A stretch of DNA of 64,000 nucleotides from Patella vulgata (taxonomy: Eukaryota > Mollusca > Gastropoda > Patellidae), in NCBI RefSeq assembly GCF_932274485.2, contig NC_065885.2, positions 34,175,062-34,239,061 on the forward strand. Direction: 5' to 3'. The notes under the pieces are model-generated. The model was not told the origin of the DNA. It did not search any database and saw only the letters and a program-made list of their open reading frames with translations. Below are positions 12,001 through 19,900 of the stretch, piece after piece (the first letter of the stretch is position 1; every line of letters starts with the position of its first letter). Made by a program: the position numbers and the translations under genes.

Positions 12001-14794
12001 GAGTGGAAGAATGATGACATAATGTAATCGAGCTTAGGAGCGCTCACTTTGTCTTTCGGGGGCGCTTACTTGGCCTCATGGCCGGTGTGCCCCTCCCCAC
12101 TTCTTACTCAGGCCTGCTTTTTTGAAATAATGTTATAGTAATAACGACTAGTTCTTAATCTCAATATTACATAATGCATCCTTAATTTCCACGATGATGT
12201 CTGTTAAAGGTACACTGTTGAAGGGTCATCCAGTGGTATGGCGATAATGGAAGTAGGAATTGTCAGTGGTTTTACCTTAGATAGTGGTAACCTAGCAGCA
12301 CAGACAGAGATTAAACGGTTTGAGTTGGGATTCAGAAATGTGATTTTATATTTTGATGAGGTATAGGAATCTCTTCGATTTAACTAATGTAAAGATAAGG
12401 TCCATCATCAGACTCCAGGAATCGTTATGTGCCTAACATTAGCTCCGTCAAAATAACTTACATAAATTTCGTTACACTATAAATTATATTTGGTGTCCAA
12501 ATTTATAGTGATTTCCTCCGAGTGTATGGTTTTGACGTGGTGATTTTATTTCATAAATTATTTTATATAGATAACCAACAACTCTACCTGTGTTGACATC
12601 AATCTGAAAAGATCAGATAAAGTGGGAAAAGTTAAGCCAGCTTTTGTTAAAGTTTATGATTATTATGATCCTGGTAAGTTTCTGCACAACACAAGTTGTT
12701 TACGTTTCAATGCAATAAGATACAATTGCCATGCAGCGCGTACCCCAAGTTAATTCCCTCCTTTACCAGTATGGGATGGTTTCCACTATTAGACTTCTTA
12801 TTTAATTTTAAGAAAAGTGGGCGGAAATGTCGCTGTCTTGGAAAAATTGTTCTTAAATACATAACACTTTAAAAAAAAAAGACAAAAAAGACAAAAACAT
12901 AGGCAATTATAGTCCAGCTCTAACATAAACAAAAACCCAACCAAATATCAGAGACTTTTGTAGGACGGTACTACTACAGTATATAAATGAGTATTTGGGA
13001 GAATACTAACCCTAACCCTTTTTAGACGACTGAACTTGGATCCAATTTACCTTTTACCCCTCTTAAAAAGGGTTGGGGTTAGAGTTAGTATTCCACAAAA
13101 TACCCATTCATATAAAGCGGCCATTGTTGCCTCCGGAATTTTCACGGGACATGACAAGGATAGATGATGACAACGGGGTTTCATCTAGTATTACGTGTAC
13201 CAGTTCATCAAAGTATATCTGGGGCCGCCTTAAATGCTACATTAATTCTATTTCAGATAATTCTGTGACTGTGTTTTATCAAGCTGCTAAAGCTAGTCAG
13301 ATGGAAGTTTGTGATTCGTGTACAGATACCTGTGATATTTGTAATGTAAGGAAAATTTTCCATTTTTACAAAGTTTCGAATATTGATTAACATAATCAGA
13401 TGGGGGTCACTACAGATGGGTAGGCTACAGCTCAACTGAAGTCAACTGAATTCCCTTGAAATGTCCTATACAGATTGGGGGGTTGGATGGCTGAATGGTT
13501 AGCGTGCGCGCGCTGTATCATAAAGTCTGTCATTGAGTCGACTGGCGTGGTTTCGAATCCCCGGTTGTACGTGACAAGGAGTAGGGTCGCCTGTCCAACC
13601 TCGTGGGTTTTCTCCGGGTCCTCCGGTTTCCTCCCACTGCTAAAGACCCCTGCGCGCAAGCGAATTATGTAAATAAAATTAAACCATATGTTAGTCCCGA
13701 AATGACCTAGTTTGTGTCGAGTGGACGTTAAACCCCATTTCTCTCTCTCCCCTATACAGATTACTTAACGTTTATAATTGAGATAATACTAGATTTGTGT
13801 ATTATTTTTTCTTAGAATATCCCTATACACCTCACCCTCTTCCTAATCACGTACGCACAAAAAATGAAATAAGCACTTTTGGTATGTTGCAATGTTTCTT
13901 TTTTTATTTTTTTTTTATTAAATTCATTTACTTAGTGAGAGAGGGGGGGAAATCGGCGGACCCGGAGAAAACCCACGAGGTTGGACAAGGCGGCCCTACT
14001 CCTTGTCACGTACAGCCGGGGAATCGAAACCCCGCCAGTTGACTCAATGACAGACCGTATGATACAGCGCGCACGTGCTAACCATTCGGCCATCCAACCC
14101 CCGCCCCCACCCCACCCTACCCCTTTACTTAGCGACAACCTTTTCGTTCCATAAAGTATTACAATAGTTATAATCGTCTTCAGTGGATTTAATATTTTGT
14201 CTATTCCCTACGAACGGCTTTTAAGCTGCTAAATATCTGAGTTAATTATAAACTATCTCGGACCAATTCGGAGAGAGAGAGAGAGAAATGGGGTTTAACG
14301 TCCACTCGACACAAACTAGGTCATTTCGGGACTAACATATGGTTTAATTTTATTTCAATAATTCACTGCGCGTAGGGGTCTTTAGCAGTGGGAGGAAACC
14401 CACGAGGTTGGACAGGCGATCCTACTCCTTGTCACGTACAACCGGGGAATGGAAACCCCGCCAGTTCGACTCAATGACAGACCGTATGACACAGCGCGCT
14501 CGTGCTAATCATTCAGGCCCCCCCCCCGACCAATTCGGATTATATGGTTGCAGAAAAGTAGAGGACGCCGTTAAAGCTTGTTGCGTTGCGAATACGTGCA
14601 GCGTTGCGAATACATGCATAAAGGACTGGCTACGCCAGTTGATAATGGTTCTGTTCTCATTTCATGTTATGGTTTTTGTGCATACATTATTCTAAATGAC
14701 ATACATATTTCGTACATTACCATTTTTATTAGTTTTTTTTAACAATAAGATTTCCCATTTTCAGGAGGCAAACCTCAGAAGGCGAAGACGATAA
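1..14794 (+). CDS. TEP: Thioester protein (TEP/CD109-like, A2M superfamily), C-terminal 905 residues, 20 exons, 5' end outside window
   Basis: Secreted innate-immune opsonin or protease-trap family. Exons 1-87, 1924-2103, 2459-2727, 3067-3190, 3347-3460, 3885-3986, 4202-4336, 4497-4641, 5062-5238, 5513-5594, 6656-6809, 6984-7064, 7967-8338, 8902-9051, 9730-9792, 9913-10022, 12210-12360, 12571-12673, 13257-13345, 14765-14794. All introns are GT-AG, and the phases agree across every junction (2,718 nt including stop). Order: macroglobulin segment, multibasic site, Pro-rich bait region, RSFFPETWIWE, VPDTITSW, thioester PYGCGEQNM (Cys is residue 406 of the visible part), TIHREF with the catalytic His 114 residues after Cys, then the receptor-binding domain. 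No six-Cys anaphylatoxin domain lies between the multibasic site and the bait region, which argues against C3. The C-terminus lacks a GPI signal, unlike vertebrate CD109. Family usual length is about 1,400-1,500 residues, so roughly 500-600 N-terminal residues lie upstream of the window. TEP versus secreted CD109-like is not settled. Confidence 0.93.
489..1622 (+). mobile_element. Tc1-like DNA transposon, internally deleted, in the first TEP intron
   Basis: Terminal inverted repeats: the left end (from 489, ctctttaaaaaaaagtag then gggatatt) matches the reverse complement of the right end (to 1622), with TA dinucleotides at both edges. A coding remnant starts at ATG 822 and is frameshifted near 910. 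It continues with a Tc1 paired-like DNA-binding region (LISRLWNRYQQT, DRPRSDRPRATTQ, QTIRNRLHAAHLHARRP) and then jumps to the transposase C-terminus (ALQEEWVRLPQIVIGRLIRS). Most of the DDE catalytic domain is absent, so the copy is non-autonomous. Confidence 0.85.
1080..1141 (+). repeat. 31 bp tandem duplication inside the Tc1-like relic
   Basis: Two adjacent 31 bp copies (1080-1110 and 1111-1141) beginning acttgtaccaagttacagg differ at one base. 31 is not a multiple of three, so the duplication disrupts the transposase frame. Confidence 0.9.
1924..2103 (+). CDS. TEP: TEP exon with multibasic furin-type site
   Basis: Starts after ttttag in phase 0 (VVEFMGSLDTGSI) and ends aag|gtatgt. It contains three overlapping basic motifs, RKKR, TKR and RTKR|S, followed by a Tyr-rich stretch. 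Members of this superfamily are commonly cut at such sites into two disulfide-linked chains. Three clustered sites are more than the usual single site. Confidence 0.92.
2104..2458. other. TEP intron, nothing else seen
   Basis: AT-rich intron between matched splice sites. No repeat or coding signal recognised. Confidence 0.7.
2459..2727 (+). CDS. TEP: TEP exon: proline-rich bait region
   Basis: Acceptor gcttttag, donor atc|gtaggt, phase 2. The middle is Pro-rich (PPPATSEPPPSGELPPKSPEP) and the end is the conserved RSFFPETWIWE. The bait region is the hypervariable protease-sensitive loop of A2M-family proteins. A spliced serine codon joins the next exon. Confidence 0.92.
2728..3066. other. TEP intron, nothing else seen
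   Basis: No repeat or coding signal recognised. Confidence 0.7.
3067..3190 (+). CDS. TEP: TEP exon (VPDTITSW)
   Basis: Reads FDGFANFSLIVPDTITSWLA, the family hallmark following the bait region. Acceptor gttttttag, donor tcg|gtatga. Confidence 0.93.
3347..3460 (+). CDS. TEP: TEP exon (LPYSIIRGE)
   Basis: Encodes VYRDFFVTLNLPYSIIRGEE and FNYLNVDIQ, the MG7-type beta sandwich. Acceptor ttgaag, donor cag|gtaagt, 38 codons, phase 0. Confidence 0.9.
3461..3884. other. TEP intron, nothing else seen
   Basis: AT-rich. The coding frame of the previous exon runs on by chance past its donor to about 3592. Confidence 0.7.
3885..3986 (+). CDS. TEP: TEP exon
   Basis: 34 codons (ATVSLEKPKGYVIRKL...). Acceptor aaatag, donor cag|gtattg, phase 0 at both ends. 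Identity rests on frame continuity and position more than on a strong motif. Confidence 0.82.
4202..4336 (+). CDS. TEP: TEP exon
   Basis: 45 codons ending VKPLLVE, resembling the family's 'D...r.L.V.pEG' strand that continues into AEGVPSEYS in the next exon. Acceptor atttttag, donor gaa|gtaaga. Confidence 0.88.
4497..4641 (+). CDS. TEP: TEP exon (CUB-like segment start)
   Basis: AEGVPSEYSETMLINL followed by SFPNNYVAGSQRIVLTAYG, matching the family's 'P...v.gS.r..v...GD' stretch ahead of the thioester domain. Acceptor ctttcag, donor tatg|gtatta, phase 1. Confidence 0.88.
4687..4905 (+). mobile_element. SINE family A, 5'-truncated copy
   Basis: Shares the 3' half of the full-length element at 17362-17732: 'gaggtcctg.ttacacgttggcgtgcacgtaaa', 'gttggaatt', 'gctgtccgggca' and the tail 'gtaggacgttaaa'. 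It contains a 28 bp tandem duplication (about 4709-4764, aaaggcgtctaatggttcgg). The left boundary is uncertain. Confidence 0.7.
5062..5238 (+). CDS. TEP: TEP thioester exon (GCGEQ)
   Basis: Encodes MASPLNNLDRLIKMPYGCGE and QNMINFVPNIYVRKYL. GCGEQ is at 5118-5132, and the Cys (5121-5123) and Gln would form the internal beta-Cys-gamma-Glu thioester. The full motif suggests an active rather than degenerate protein. Acceptor atttaag, donor gcag|gtattt. Confidence 0.97.
5513..5594 (+). CDS. TEP: TEP exon (thioester alpha/alpha barrel)
   Basis: Encodes GYSREMKYRRRDGSFSAFGD, the 'GYQREL.Y...DGSFSAFG' hallmark. Acceptor ccacgcag, donor aatg|gtatag, phase 2. The split Trp codon is completed by the next exon. 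A SINE begins 27 bp after the donor. Confidence 0.94.
5622..5827 (+). mobile_element. SINE family A copy with intact target-site duplication
   Basis: tRNA-like head with A box (gtggctcagtgagtaag) and B box (ttgttcgatta), and tail 'gtagaacgttaaaccccatt'. Flanked by a perfect 13 bp TSD gttctattaaatt (5609-5621 and 5828-5840). Shorter than the 371 bp element at 17362, so internally deleted. Confidence 0.85.
5841..6655. other. TEP intron remainder
   Basis: No gene recognised. Contains a short direct repeat (ggcggttccatggcggtt, about 6313-6330). Confidence 0.5.
6656..6809 (+). CDS. TEP: TEP exon with catalytic histidine
   Basis: LTAYVLHSFVAAKPYIYIDD, then EPGRTIHREF. The His codon at 6798-6800 lies 114 residues after the thioester Cys, matching the C3-type catalytic His spacing (116). 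A His here favours transfer of the thioester to hydroxyl groups on target surfaces. Confidence 0.94.
6984..7064 (+). CDS. TEP: TEP exon
   Basis: 27 codons, GESTSGIALTAFTVIALSEA, matching the family's 'g....LTA.vl.aL.E'. Acceptor atttttag, donor cct|gtaagt. Confidence 0.92.
7350..7600 (+). mobile_element. SINE family A copy
   Basis: Head 'gcggtggctgcgtaga', 'ttggccgagaaagttc', 'ccttgccagtg.tgcagg' and tail 'aagtaggacgttaaaccgca' parallel the 17362 element. No clear TSD seen. Confidence 0.75.
7618..7845 (-). mobile_element. SINE family A copy, inverted and 5'-truncated
   Basis: The reverse complement reads 'acggagggtctggcaagg', 'ccttggcaggtggaattcga', 'gtgtccgggtgtagtttccc', 'gcacaatgcatggc' and 'gggcgttaaaccgtatt', colinear with the 3' part of family A. 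It lies tail to tail with the preceding copy and could fold back in the transcript. Confidence 0.72.
7967..8338 (+). CDS. TEP: TEP exon (largest; end of alpha barrel)
   Basis: 124 codons including YYWSRPSKRFNAATIECTAY, the family's 'a..vE.taYvLL' helix, ending NGGFRSTR just before the conserved DTVVAL in the next exon. Acceptor cttctctag, donor cgg|gtaggt. Confidence 0.94.
8339..8901. other. TEP intron, nothing else seen
   Basis: No repeat or coding feature recognised. Confidence 0.6.
8902..9051 (+). CDS. TEP: TEP exon (DTVVALHALSEF)
   Basis: Begins DTVVALHALSEFS, among the most conserved segments of A2M/TEP proteins. 50 codons. Acceptor catttaag, donor gtt|gtaagt. Confidence 0.95.
9088..9436 (+). 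mobile_element. MITE-like family C, copy 1
   Basis: Shares 'gtaagaactaaatctgc', 'gtcttctttaagacttcaaatgttat', 'ttgaatgaattttcaatatatt' and 'aactattata..aagctcttt' with copies at 10543 and 22736, ending near cataatg. Boundaries approximate. No coding capacity. Confidence 0.65.
9497..9613 (+). repeat. Two-copy ~58 bp tandem repeat in TEP intron
   Basis: 'aatctttaatgcagtgtttg' through 'ttttagcct..aatgctatc' occurs twice in direct succession with a few differences. Confidence 0.85.
9730..9792 (+). CDS. TEP: TEP exon (short)
   Basis: 21 codons with ITVQATGQGRVLLT, matching the family's 'v..tG.G.alvq' strand. Acceptor attttaag, donor acg|gtaaga. Confidence 0.88.
9913..10022 (+). CDS. TEP: TEP exon
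   Basis: Continues as ALVKYNAEDIEAETAF, equivalent to the 'v.YN' strand. Acceptor ttaaag, donor aga|gtaagt, phase 2. The following 2.2 kb intron holds a MITE copy and a hairpin. Confidence 0.87.
10432..10516. repeat. Near-perfect 85 bp hairpin
   Basis: The left arm aattggagggtctagagcac and following bases pair with ...gtgctctagaccctccaatt. About 39 nt arms have two mismatches around a loop near 10474. No family recognised. Confidence 0.9.
10543..10856 (+). mobile_element. MITE-like family C, copy 2
   Basis: 'cattatgtaagagctaaagctgcc', 'caggccgtcggatgg', 'ggataatcgagact' and 'tttgactgaaattttca' match copy 3 at 22736. The right end is truncated relative to copies 1 and 3. Confidence 0.7.
10857..12209. 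other. Remainder of the 2.2 kb TEP intron
   Basis: No exon or known element seen. The motif gtgacacta/gtgatacta recurs four times between about 10878 and 11000. Confidence 0.5.
12210..12360 (+). CDS. TEP: TEP exon (receptor-binding domain)
   Basis: SSSGMAIMEVGIVSGFTLD and VILYFDE match the A2M receptor-binding domain ('sgMai.ev...SGf..d', 'v.lYfd'). Acceptor gttaaag, donor gag|gtatag. Confidence 0.94.
12571..12673 (+). CDS. TEP: TEP exon (receptor-binding domain)
   Basis: VGKVKPAFVKVYDYYDP matches the family's 'V...kPa.v.VYDYY.p'. Acceptor tttatatag, donor cctg|gtaagt, phase 1. Confidence 0.94.
12979..13116. mobile_element. Foldback/MITE-like inverted repeat with telomere-like motif
   Basis: Arms of about 46 bp (12979-13025 and 13065-13116): 'tatataaatgagtattt...gaatactaaccctaacccttttt' pairs imperfectly with its downstream complement around a ~40 bp centre. 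It lies in the TEP intron before the Cys-rich exon. Confidence 0.75.
13257..13345 (+). CDS. TEP: TEP penultimate exon, Cys-rich C-terminus
   Basis: Acceptor ctatttcag restores phase 1 (Asp). Reads NSVTVFYQAAKASQMEVCDS then a CxxCxxxCxxC cluster. A C-terminal Cys cluster is typical of soluble TEPs and unlike a GPI-attachment signal. Donor aat|gtaagg. Confidence 0.85.
13477..13750 (+). mobile_element. SINE family B, full copy with TSD
   Basis: The head resembles a Leu/Ser-type tRNA (gatggctgaatggttagcg as A box, gtttcgaatcc as B box). Body 'gtacgtgacaaggagtaggg', 'cctcgtgggttttctccggg', tail 'gtggacgttaaaccccattt' plus (tc)n. Perfect 12 bp TSD cctatacagatt at 13465-13476 and 13751-13762. Confidence 0.92.
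13936..14123 (-). mobile_element. SINE family B, inverted, 3'-truncated
   Basis: The reverse complement carries the same tRNA-like head and 'gtacgtgacaaggagtaggg' body but lacks the ggacgttaaac tail. Flanked by the 9 bp TSD tttacttag (13927-13935, 14124-14132). Confidence 0.88.
14273..14527 (-). mobile_element. SINE family B, inverted, near-full copy
   Basis: Reverse complement of the 13477 element including tail and (tc)n. TSD gaccaattcgga at 14261-14272 and 14528-14539. Lacks one short segment of the 'ctccgggtcctccggtt' region. Confidence 0.9.
14765..14794 (+). CDS. TEP: TEP terminal exon (EANLRRRRR-stop)
   Basis: After ccattttcag, nine codons ending in five consecutive Arg, then TAA. It restores the frame exactly. 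A candidate AATAAA lies 45 bp downstream. A very short last exon after a 1.4 kb SINE-filled intron is the least certain part of the model. Confidence 0.65.
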   Translation, partial: EANLRRRRR

Positions 14795-14838
14795 AAATAT
14801 TTACAAAGAAATGGCGTACAACTGATGACATTATTTGA

Positions 14839-14844
14839 AATAAA
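14839..14844 (+). promoter_or_regulatory. Candidate poly(A) signal of the TEP gene
   Basis: AATAAA 45 bp after the predicted stop, the first such hexamer downstream. Confidence 0.55.
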
Positions 14845-14849
14845 TAATA

Positions 14850-16600
14850 TGATACGATACACGTTTTATTAATATTTTAATACAATTATGTATGCAATAT
14901 ACGGATTGTCATTTTGTATTTTAAAGTTTCAAGGCAGGGTATGCGTCTACTCTTGCTAGAACAGCTGGTACCACTTATCGCTTCTGTTCTGAAAGCTTAA
15001 AAAATGTATCCAAACCACACGGTTGGTAATTGCTGGTGACCTTTTTCACAGTTACCATTAATGACAGGTATCATACAGAAAGCATTTAGGCAGACTTTTG
15101 TATATCCAGTTTAAAATATTTTACATGTCAAAACTATTAATGTTCATACTTTGATTCCTGTTCAAATTATTTGTCAGATATAATTTCAAGTTGGTGTTAA
15201 CACCAGCTTGTGTCCCTAGAGGTAAATCAGTATTATCAGTAGGATCGTTTTCATTAGCACCCAAAAGAACCATTTTTATGAAATGACATATCAGAACAGA
15301 CAACAGCTATACAGTTTTTAAACTTTTTAATAAAAATCTGAAAACGGGTATTTTCATTGGGGATCTTAATTGATACCAGAAGTCCCTTTTTAAATCTTAA
15401 CATAATAACCAAATTTACCGTGTTTTTCAATTCTATTTATTTTGAATGTTTGATTCTTGTTTATCTAACGGTGCTATTTTTTAATATAATATGTATATTT
15501 AAAGTAGCAATCCGTCAAATACTAATAGGATTTGGTGATTAGGAGAAATATCGAATTTACCCCTGGTCAACGAAATCTAGGCGTGGTTTCTGGAGTATTT
15601 TCAAATCGCAACATTCTTTTTCAAAAACGCATTGCCTCAAAATCAATTTTTTGCAACCGCAGTTTATCGCGTCTTCCATACGTGCTAGGTATTAGTATTC
15701 TACGCATCCTGGCACAATTTTAATTTTTTTGGACCACGGGAAGGTGCCCGCTAATCTAGCCCAATTGGGCGTGTCTGTTAAGGGGAACCCACCACACAAA
15801 CGGTCTGGCGGTGGTCATTCGTGACTCTGTGGTGGTAATGAACAACTTCAAAGCATTTTTAGGTGGTACAGATTTCAACTAATCTAGCCTCTACAAATGT
15901 CTGGCAATTACATAGCTATGTCAGGGGTACCTCACCACTAGAAATGTCTGTCAAGAGTATTTTTGTAACAACTGAAGATGTACGGTACACTGCTGTACGA
16001 TTTTCATGTGGTACACTTTTGAGCTAATCTAGTCCAAGAATTCACGTCCAGAATCACAACCCTCACAGCAACACCCGCCACCAGATACTGGGCAGACTTA
16101 CATTCTGATGATACCAAATATCCATACAGTGATACCATATAGTAGAAAACTGGTAGATCTCTTTCATTTCAAAAAACAAATCGAATCCCCAATACTTTAT
16201 TTTAACCTCAATCAAAAAATAGGTTTGGCTACTTTCACTAATTATATAATCCAGCATGTATGGTACCCCAGAGCGGTTAATAATAAATCAAACCATTTTC
16301 ACAGTGAGTGGAGTATCAGCTCAGAGCGAGTCCCACTATGTATCTTCATATAAACATGACCAGGGTGGTGCGATGTTAGAATATATTATGATTTTATTCA
16401 TAATAAGCAGGTGTGAACATTTAAAAAAGGATTTTCTTCAGTTAATGTAGTCTTATTTCTTGTTGATATTATTATTATAATAATTACTGCATCACTGCTG
16501 TTACATCCCACCCCAGGTCACAAAATACACCAAGTTTTTAACAAGCACTCTACCTCTTTCTGGGTAATAAAGTTAGTGCAGGTAAAACATCCCATTGCAG
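14850..16600. other. Intergenic region between convergent TEP and RANGRF genes
   Basis: No gene recognised. A weak ~130-145 bp degenerate direct repeat is marked by ctaatctag at 15751, 15879 and 16024, each preceded by 'ggt(g/a)...' sequence. Otherwise AT-rich. Confidence 0.5.
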
Positions 16601-16606
16601 TTGTAA

Positions 16607-16612
16607 TTTATT
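16607..16612 (-). promoter_or_regulatory. Candidate poly(A) signal for RANGRF
   Basis: AATAAA on the minus strand about 270 nt after the RANGRF stop codon. Confidence 0.35.
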
Positions 16613-16880
16613 GGGCCAAATTGTACAATATGCTAGTCTCAAAATGAATGAAGTAGAGTATCAACAAGACAATTAAAACAATTCAATTCCATATGGCATG
16701 CTGTGCTGTAGAATTCAAATAGCCCCACATTCCAGGAATATACCAAATTCTTGGGAAGAGATCTCTGATGATAGCATCATATCATTAAGAACACATTAGT
16801 ACACAGTAGGGCTCCCAATTTGGCTCAGTGTGTCCTGTATGCAGGAAATTTGATAAGAAGCAGTTCTCGTTTAATTTCTA

Positions 16881-16998
16881 TCACTGACCAAACAGACCAG
16901 TGTCCAGAATCTGTAATGATTTAATAATGTGTTTAAAATCAGAATCTGTCCATCTTGTTGCTGATGTTGGTACAGGCTTGTGGCTGCTACTTTCTGGG
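16881..16998 (-). CDS. RANGRF: RANGRF terminal coding exon
   Basis: Acceptor tttgttctag. Reads TRWTDSDFKHIIKSLQILDT then GLFGQ and TGA, matching the human tail (WSLGDFEQLV...NIFGPQ). Confidence 0.9.
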
Positions 16999-19900
16999 CT
17001 AGAACAAAGAAAATGTCAACTAAAATTATCATGTATTTACTGTAAAGTTAGAAATTCATGTTGGCATTTTACTGTTGATGTACCTGCTAAAGCTTTTCTT
17101 GTCACTTTAAAGTATCAAATAGTTACAAATAGTACCCCCCCAACATTTGTATGATATATGTACCTTCTGCAGTCAAAACTCTGAAAGGCTCTTCAGCTGA
17201 AAATTGTCAGCTAGGTACATGGAAGTAAGATGGGTATATCCAGCCTTTTCGAAAAGGTGTGTGTGGGGCGTGGGAGGGGTGGGGAGAATGGACGTGGTCA
17301 TGTACAAGAGAAACAAGCAAGTATACAGCCTTAAAGGGCTTCTGTATCTCCCGCTCTAATGGGGATCACGTGGCTATGTGGGTAAGACGCTAGCTCGCTA
17401 GCCTGGAGGTCGGGTGTTTGATCCCTGCATTGGCCGAGAAAGTTCATCCAGATTTTCCGGCGTGGTTCTCCCTTGTCAGTGATGCAGGACGGAGGGGCTG
17501 ACAAGGAAAGCTGTCTAGCCGTTCGGATGGGACGAAAAACCGAGGTCCCGTGAACACATTGGCGTGCACGTAAAAGATCCCTTGGCAGTTGGAATTTGAT
17601 ATAAGAGTAGGCCGTAGTGCCGCTGTCTGGGCAAAATTTCCCTCATAGCACACTGTATGGCGTATGCCCGTCTTCATTAGCCCAGGTTTGGAGCAGAACA
17701 GTAGGACGTTAAACCCCATTTCATTTTTTTTCATCTCCCGCTCTAATGAGTTAAAGAGGAAATGAACCCCAGTTCTAATGAATTAAAGAACTCTGAGGTT
17801 ATCGCAGTTGCATGGTTGAACCATTGGGCTCTCAACTAAATGTAGCCTAACATAAGTTTAACAGTACCTTACAGGATTTTTCAAACTTGAATCCATCTTG
17901 CAGGGTAAATATTGGGACAATAAACAGCTATCTACTTGAGAACAAACTGGCATATAATGTTGGGCTTAGTAAAACCAGCTGTTGTAAAGAGATTCTTTCC
18001 AGACAAAATTCCCTTAGGTCACATGCATAAATAACATTACCACCTGTTAGTCCCATAATGACCAAATTATTGTTGATGAGATGCTAAAACAGATTCTATA
18101 TCATTTTCCCAAAAAAACAAAATTATTACCTAATGTTAATTGGATCATTAAAGGTAACCAGTATATCTGTTCCATACATAGGTAGTCGGAATAAACCAAG
18201 ATGAAGGTTGATGATATTTTTAGCTGTTTCATTATATTTGGCCACATGTTGTTGACCCAATATATAGTAAACCTTTTCACACCTGAAATGTTCGACCGCT
18301 TTATTAAATAGAGTTGCCTCCCTTACAACATTCTCTGAAGCTACATGCGTTGCATTCTTCATGTTACATCAATGATCAAAGTTTACATGAAATTAATGTT
18401 ACAAGTGTCAAAGAACTGAGTTGATCCAATTTTCCACCGAATCTAACAGCTTTGGAAATGAATCAGGAATAATTTAAAATACATGCAGTTTGTTATTAAC
18501 TTAAGTATGTAAGCATAATTTTAAATTTAAGATGGTGTAAAAAAGAAAATTTTTAACTTTCTTTAAAACAGACAGACTATTAATCTGAAATATTCCAAGG
18601 AATCTGATTTGTAATTCCAACCTTGTCTTTTATAAATACAATAAATTATGTTATGATATTTTAACCTTGTCACAATAATAAAATGGCACCACTAGAAGTT
18701 TAAGCAGAGTGTGATGCCCCAGTGACCAGGTTATCATGAAATGACAATTTGTTAATGACCGATATGGTTATCAGCATATTGCTAGGGTATCCTATAATAG
18801 CATGGGGCCTGGTCATCAGGTCTCACAGAAAATTTATGAAAAGGTTAATAATAAATAAATACATACTCTGGCATAGAAAATACTCTCACAGAAAATTTAT
18901 GAAAAGGTTAATAATAAATAAATACATACTCTGGCATAGAAATTTCGTCTTTTGGAACTTCGTCCACACTGATTATTTTGGTTATTTCATTATTACTGGC
19001 ACCATTACTGTCAGCAACTTCTTGAAAATGTGATCTAGAAAATAAATAATAATGAAGCATCTCTTCAAATAATCTCTCTTGATTTAAGATAATGAATAAA
19101 ATATAAATAAATGGCGACAACTGGTGTTCTTTAACATCTGATTATAAACAGATTGACAAAATAAATTAACAATTAAAATCCACAGAAATCAACACTTTAA
19201 TTTTTCACCTAACTCAAGAACTTTTAAAAAAAAAACATGCAAACTGAAAGACTGTAGTTGAAACTCGGCAACAGTATATCTCAGTAGGACTTACGACATA
19301 ATACGGTCCATCCAGTAACAGGCATGTCTCTCAAATAATAAATTGAATGGTAAAAGGAATGTTAATCATTCAAATATTTCAAACCTGGATGCAAAACAAA
19401 ATTGACAGCAGAGTTCCAGATTGACTGTATTACTAGGAGAGTGTGTTACCAAGAATGATTAGTTAATGGCTGTTGCATGTTGCTACATGCATACACTTGA
19501 CTTACTGTATGGCTTGCTGATCTGGTTCAGTGATATATTCTAATATGTCAACAATAATGCTCTGATCTGTAAGACTGTGGGCAAATACTTCTTGATTATC
19601 AGGAATTTCTCGAAAACAACTGTTAAGAAAAAAAAAAGCAAATAATGATGGTTATTATATCATTATATAATCCTACCTGACATAGGGTCAAATGGCCTAA
19701 TATCAATCGAAGCAGACAAGGCAGATAATTCAAATTCAAAAATGCAAGAGGCTGTACAAGATGTTAATCAAAATGAGCGATTTAAACAGACTGATGAGAT
19801 TTGAAAAATGTTGCTTTTCTCAACTTACTGATAATATTTGTGGTTGTACAAAAGCTTTGTCAATACACTAGGATGGTTACGATTACTGGTATAAAATCAT

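Noticed and set aside
13481-13565. tRNA-Leu/Ser gene
   Set aside because: A and B box similarity belongs to a SINE head with TSD and tail; the cloverleaf is not intact.
16900-17154. 84-codon plus-strand ORF
   Set aside because: Antisense to the RANGRF terminal exon.
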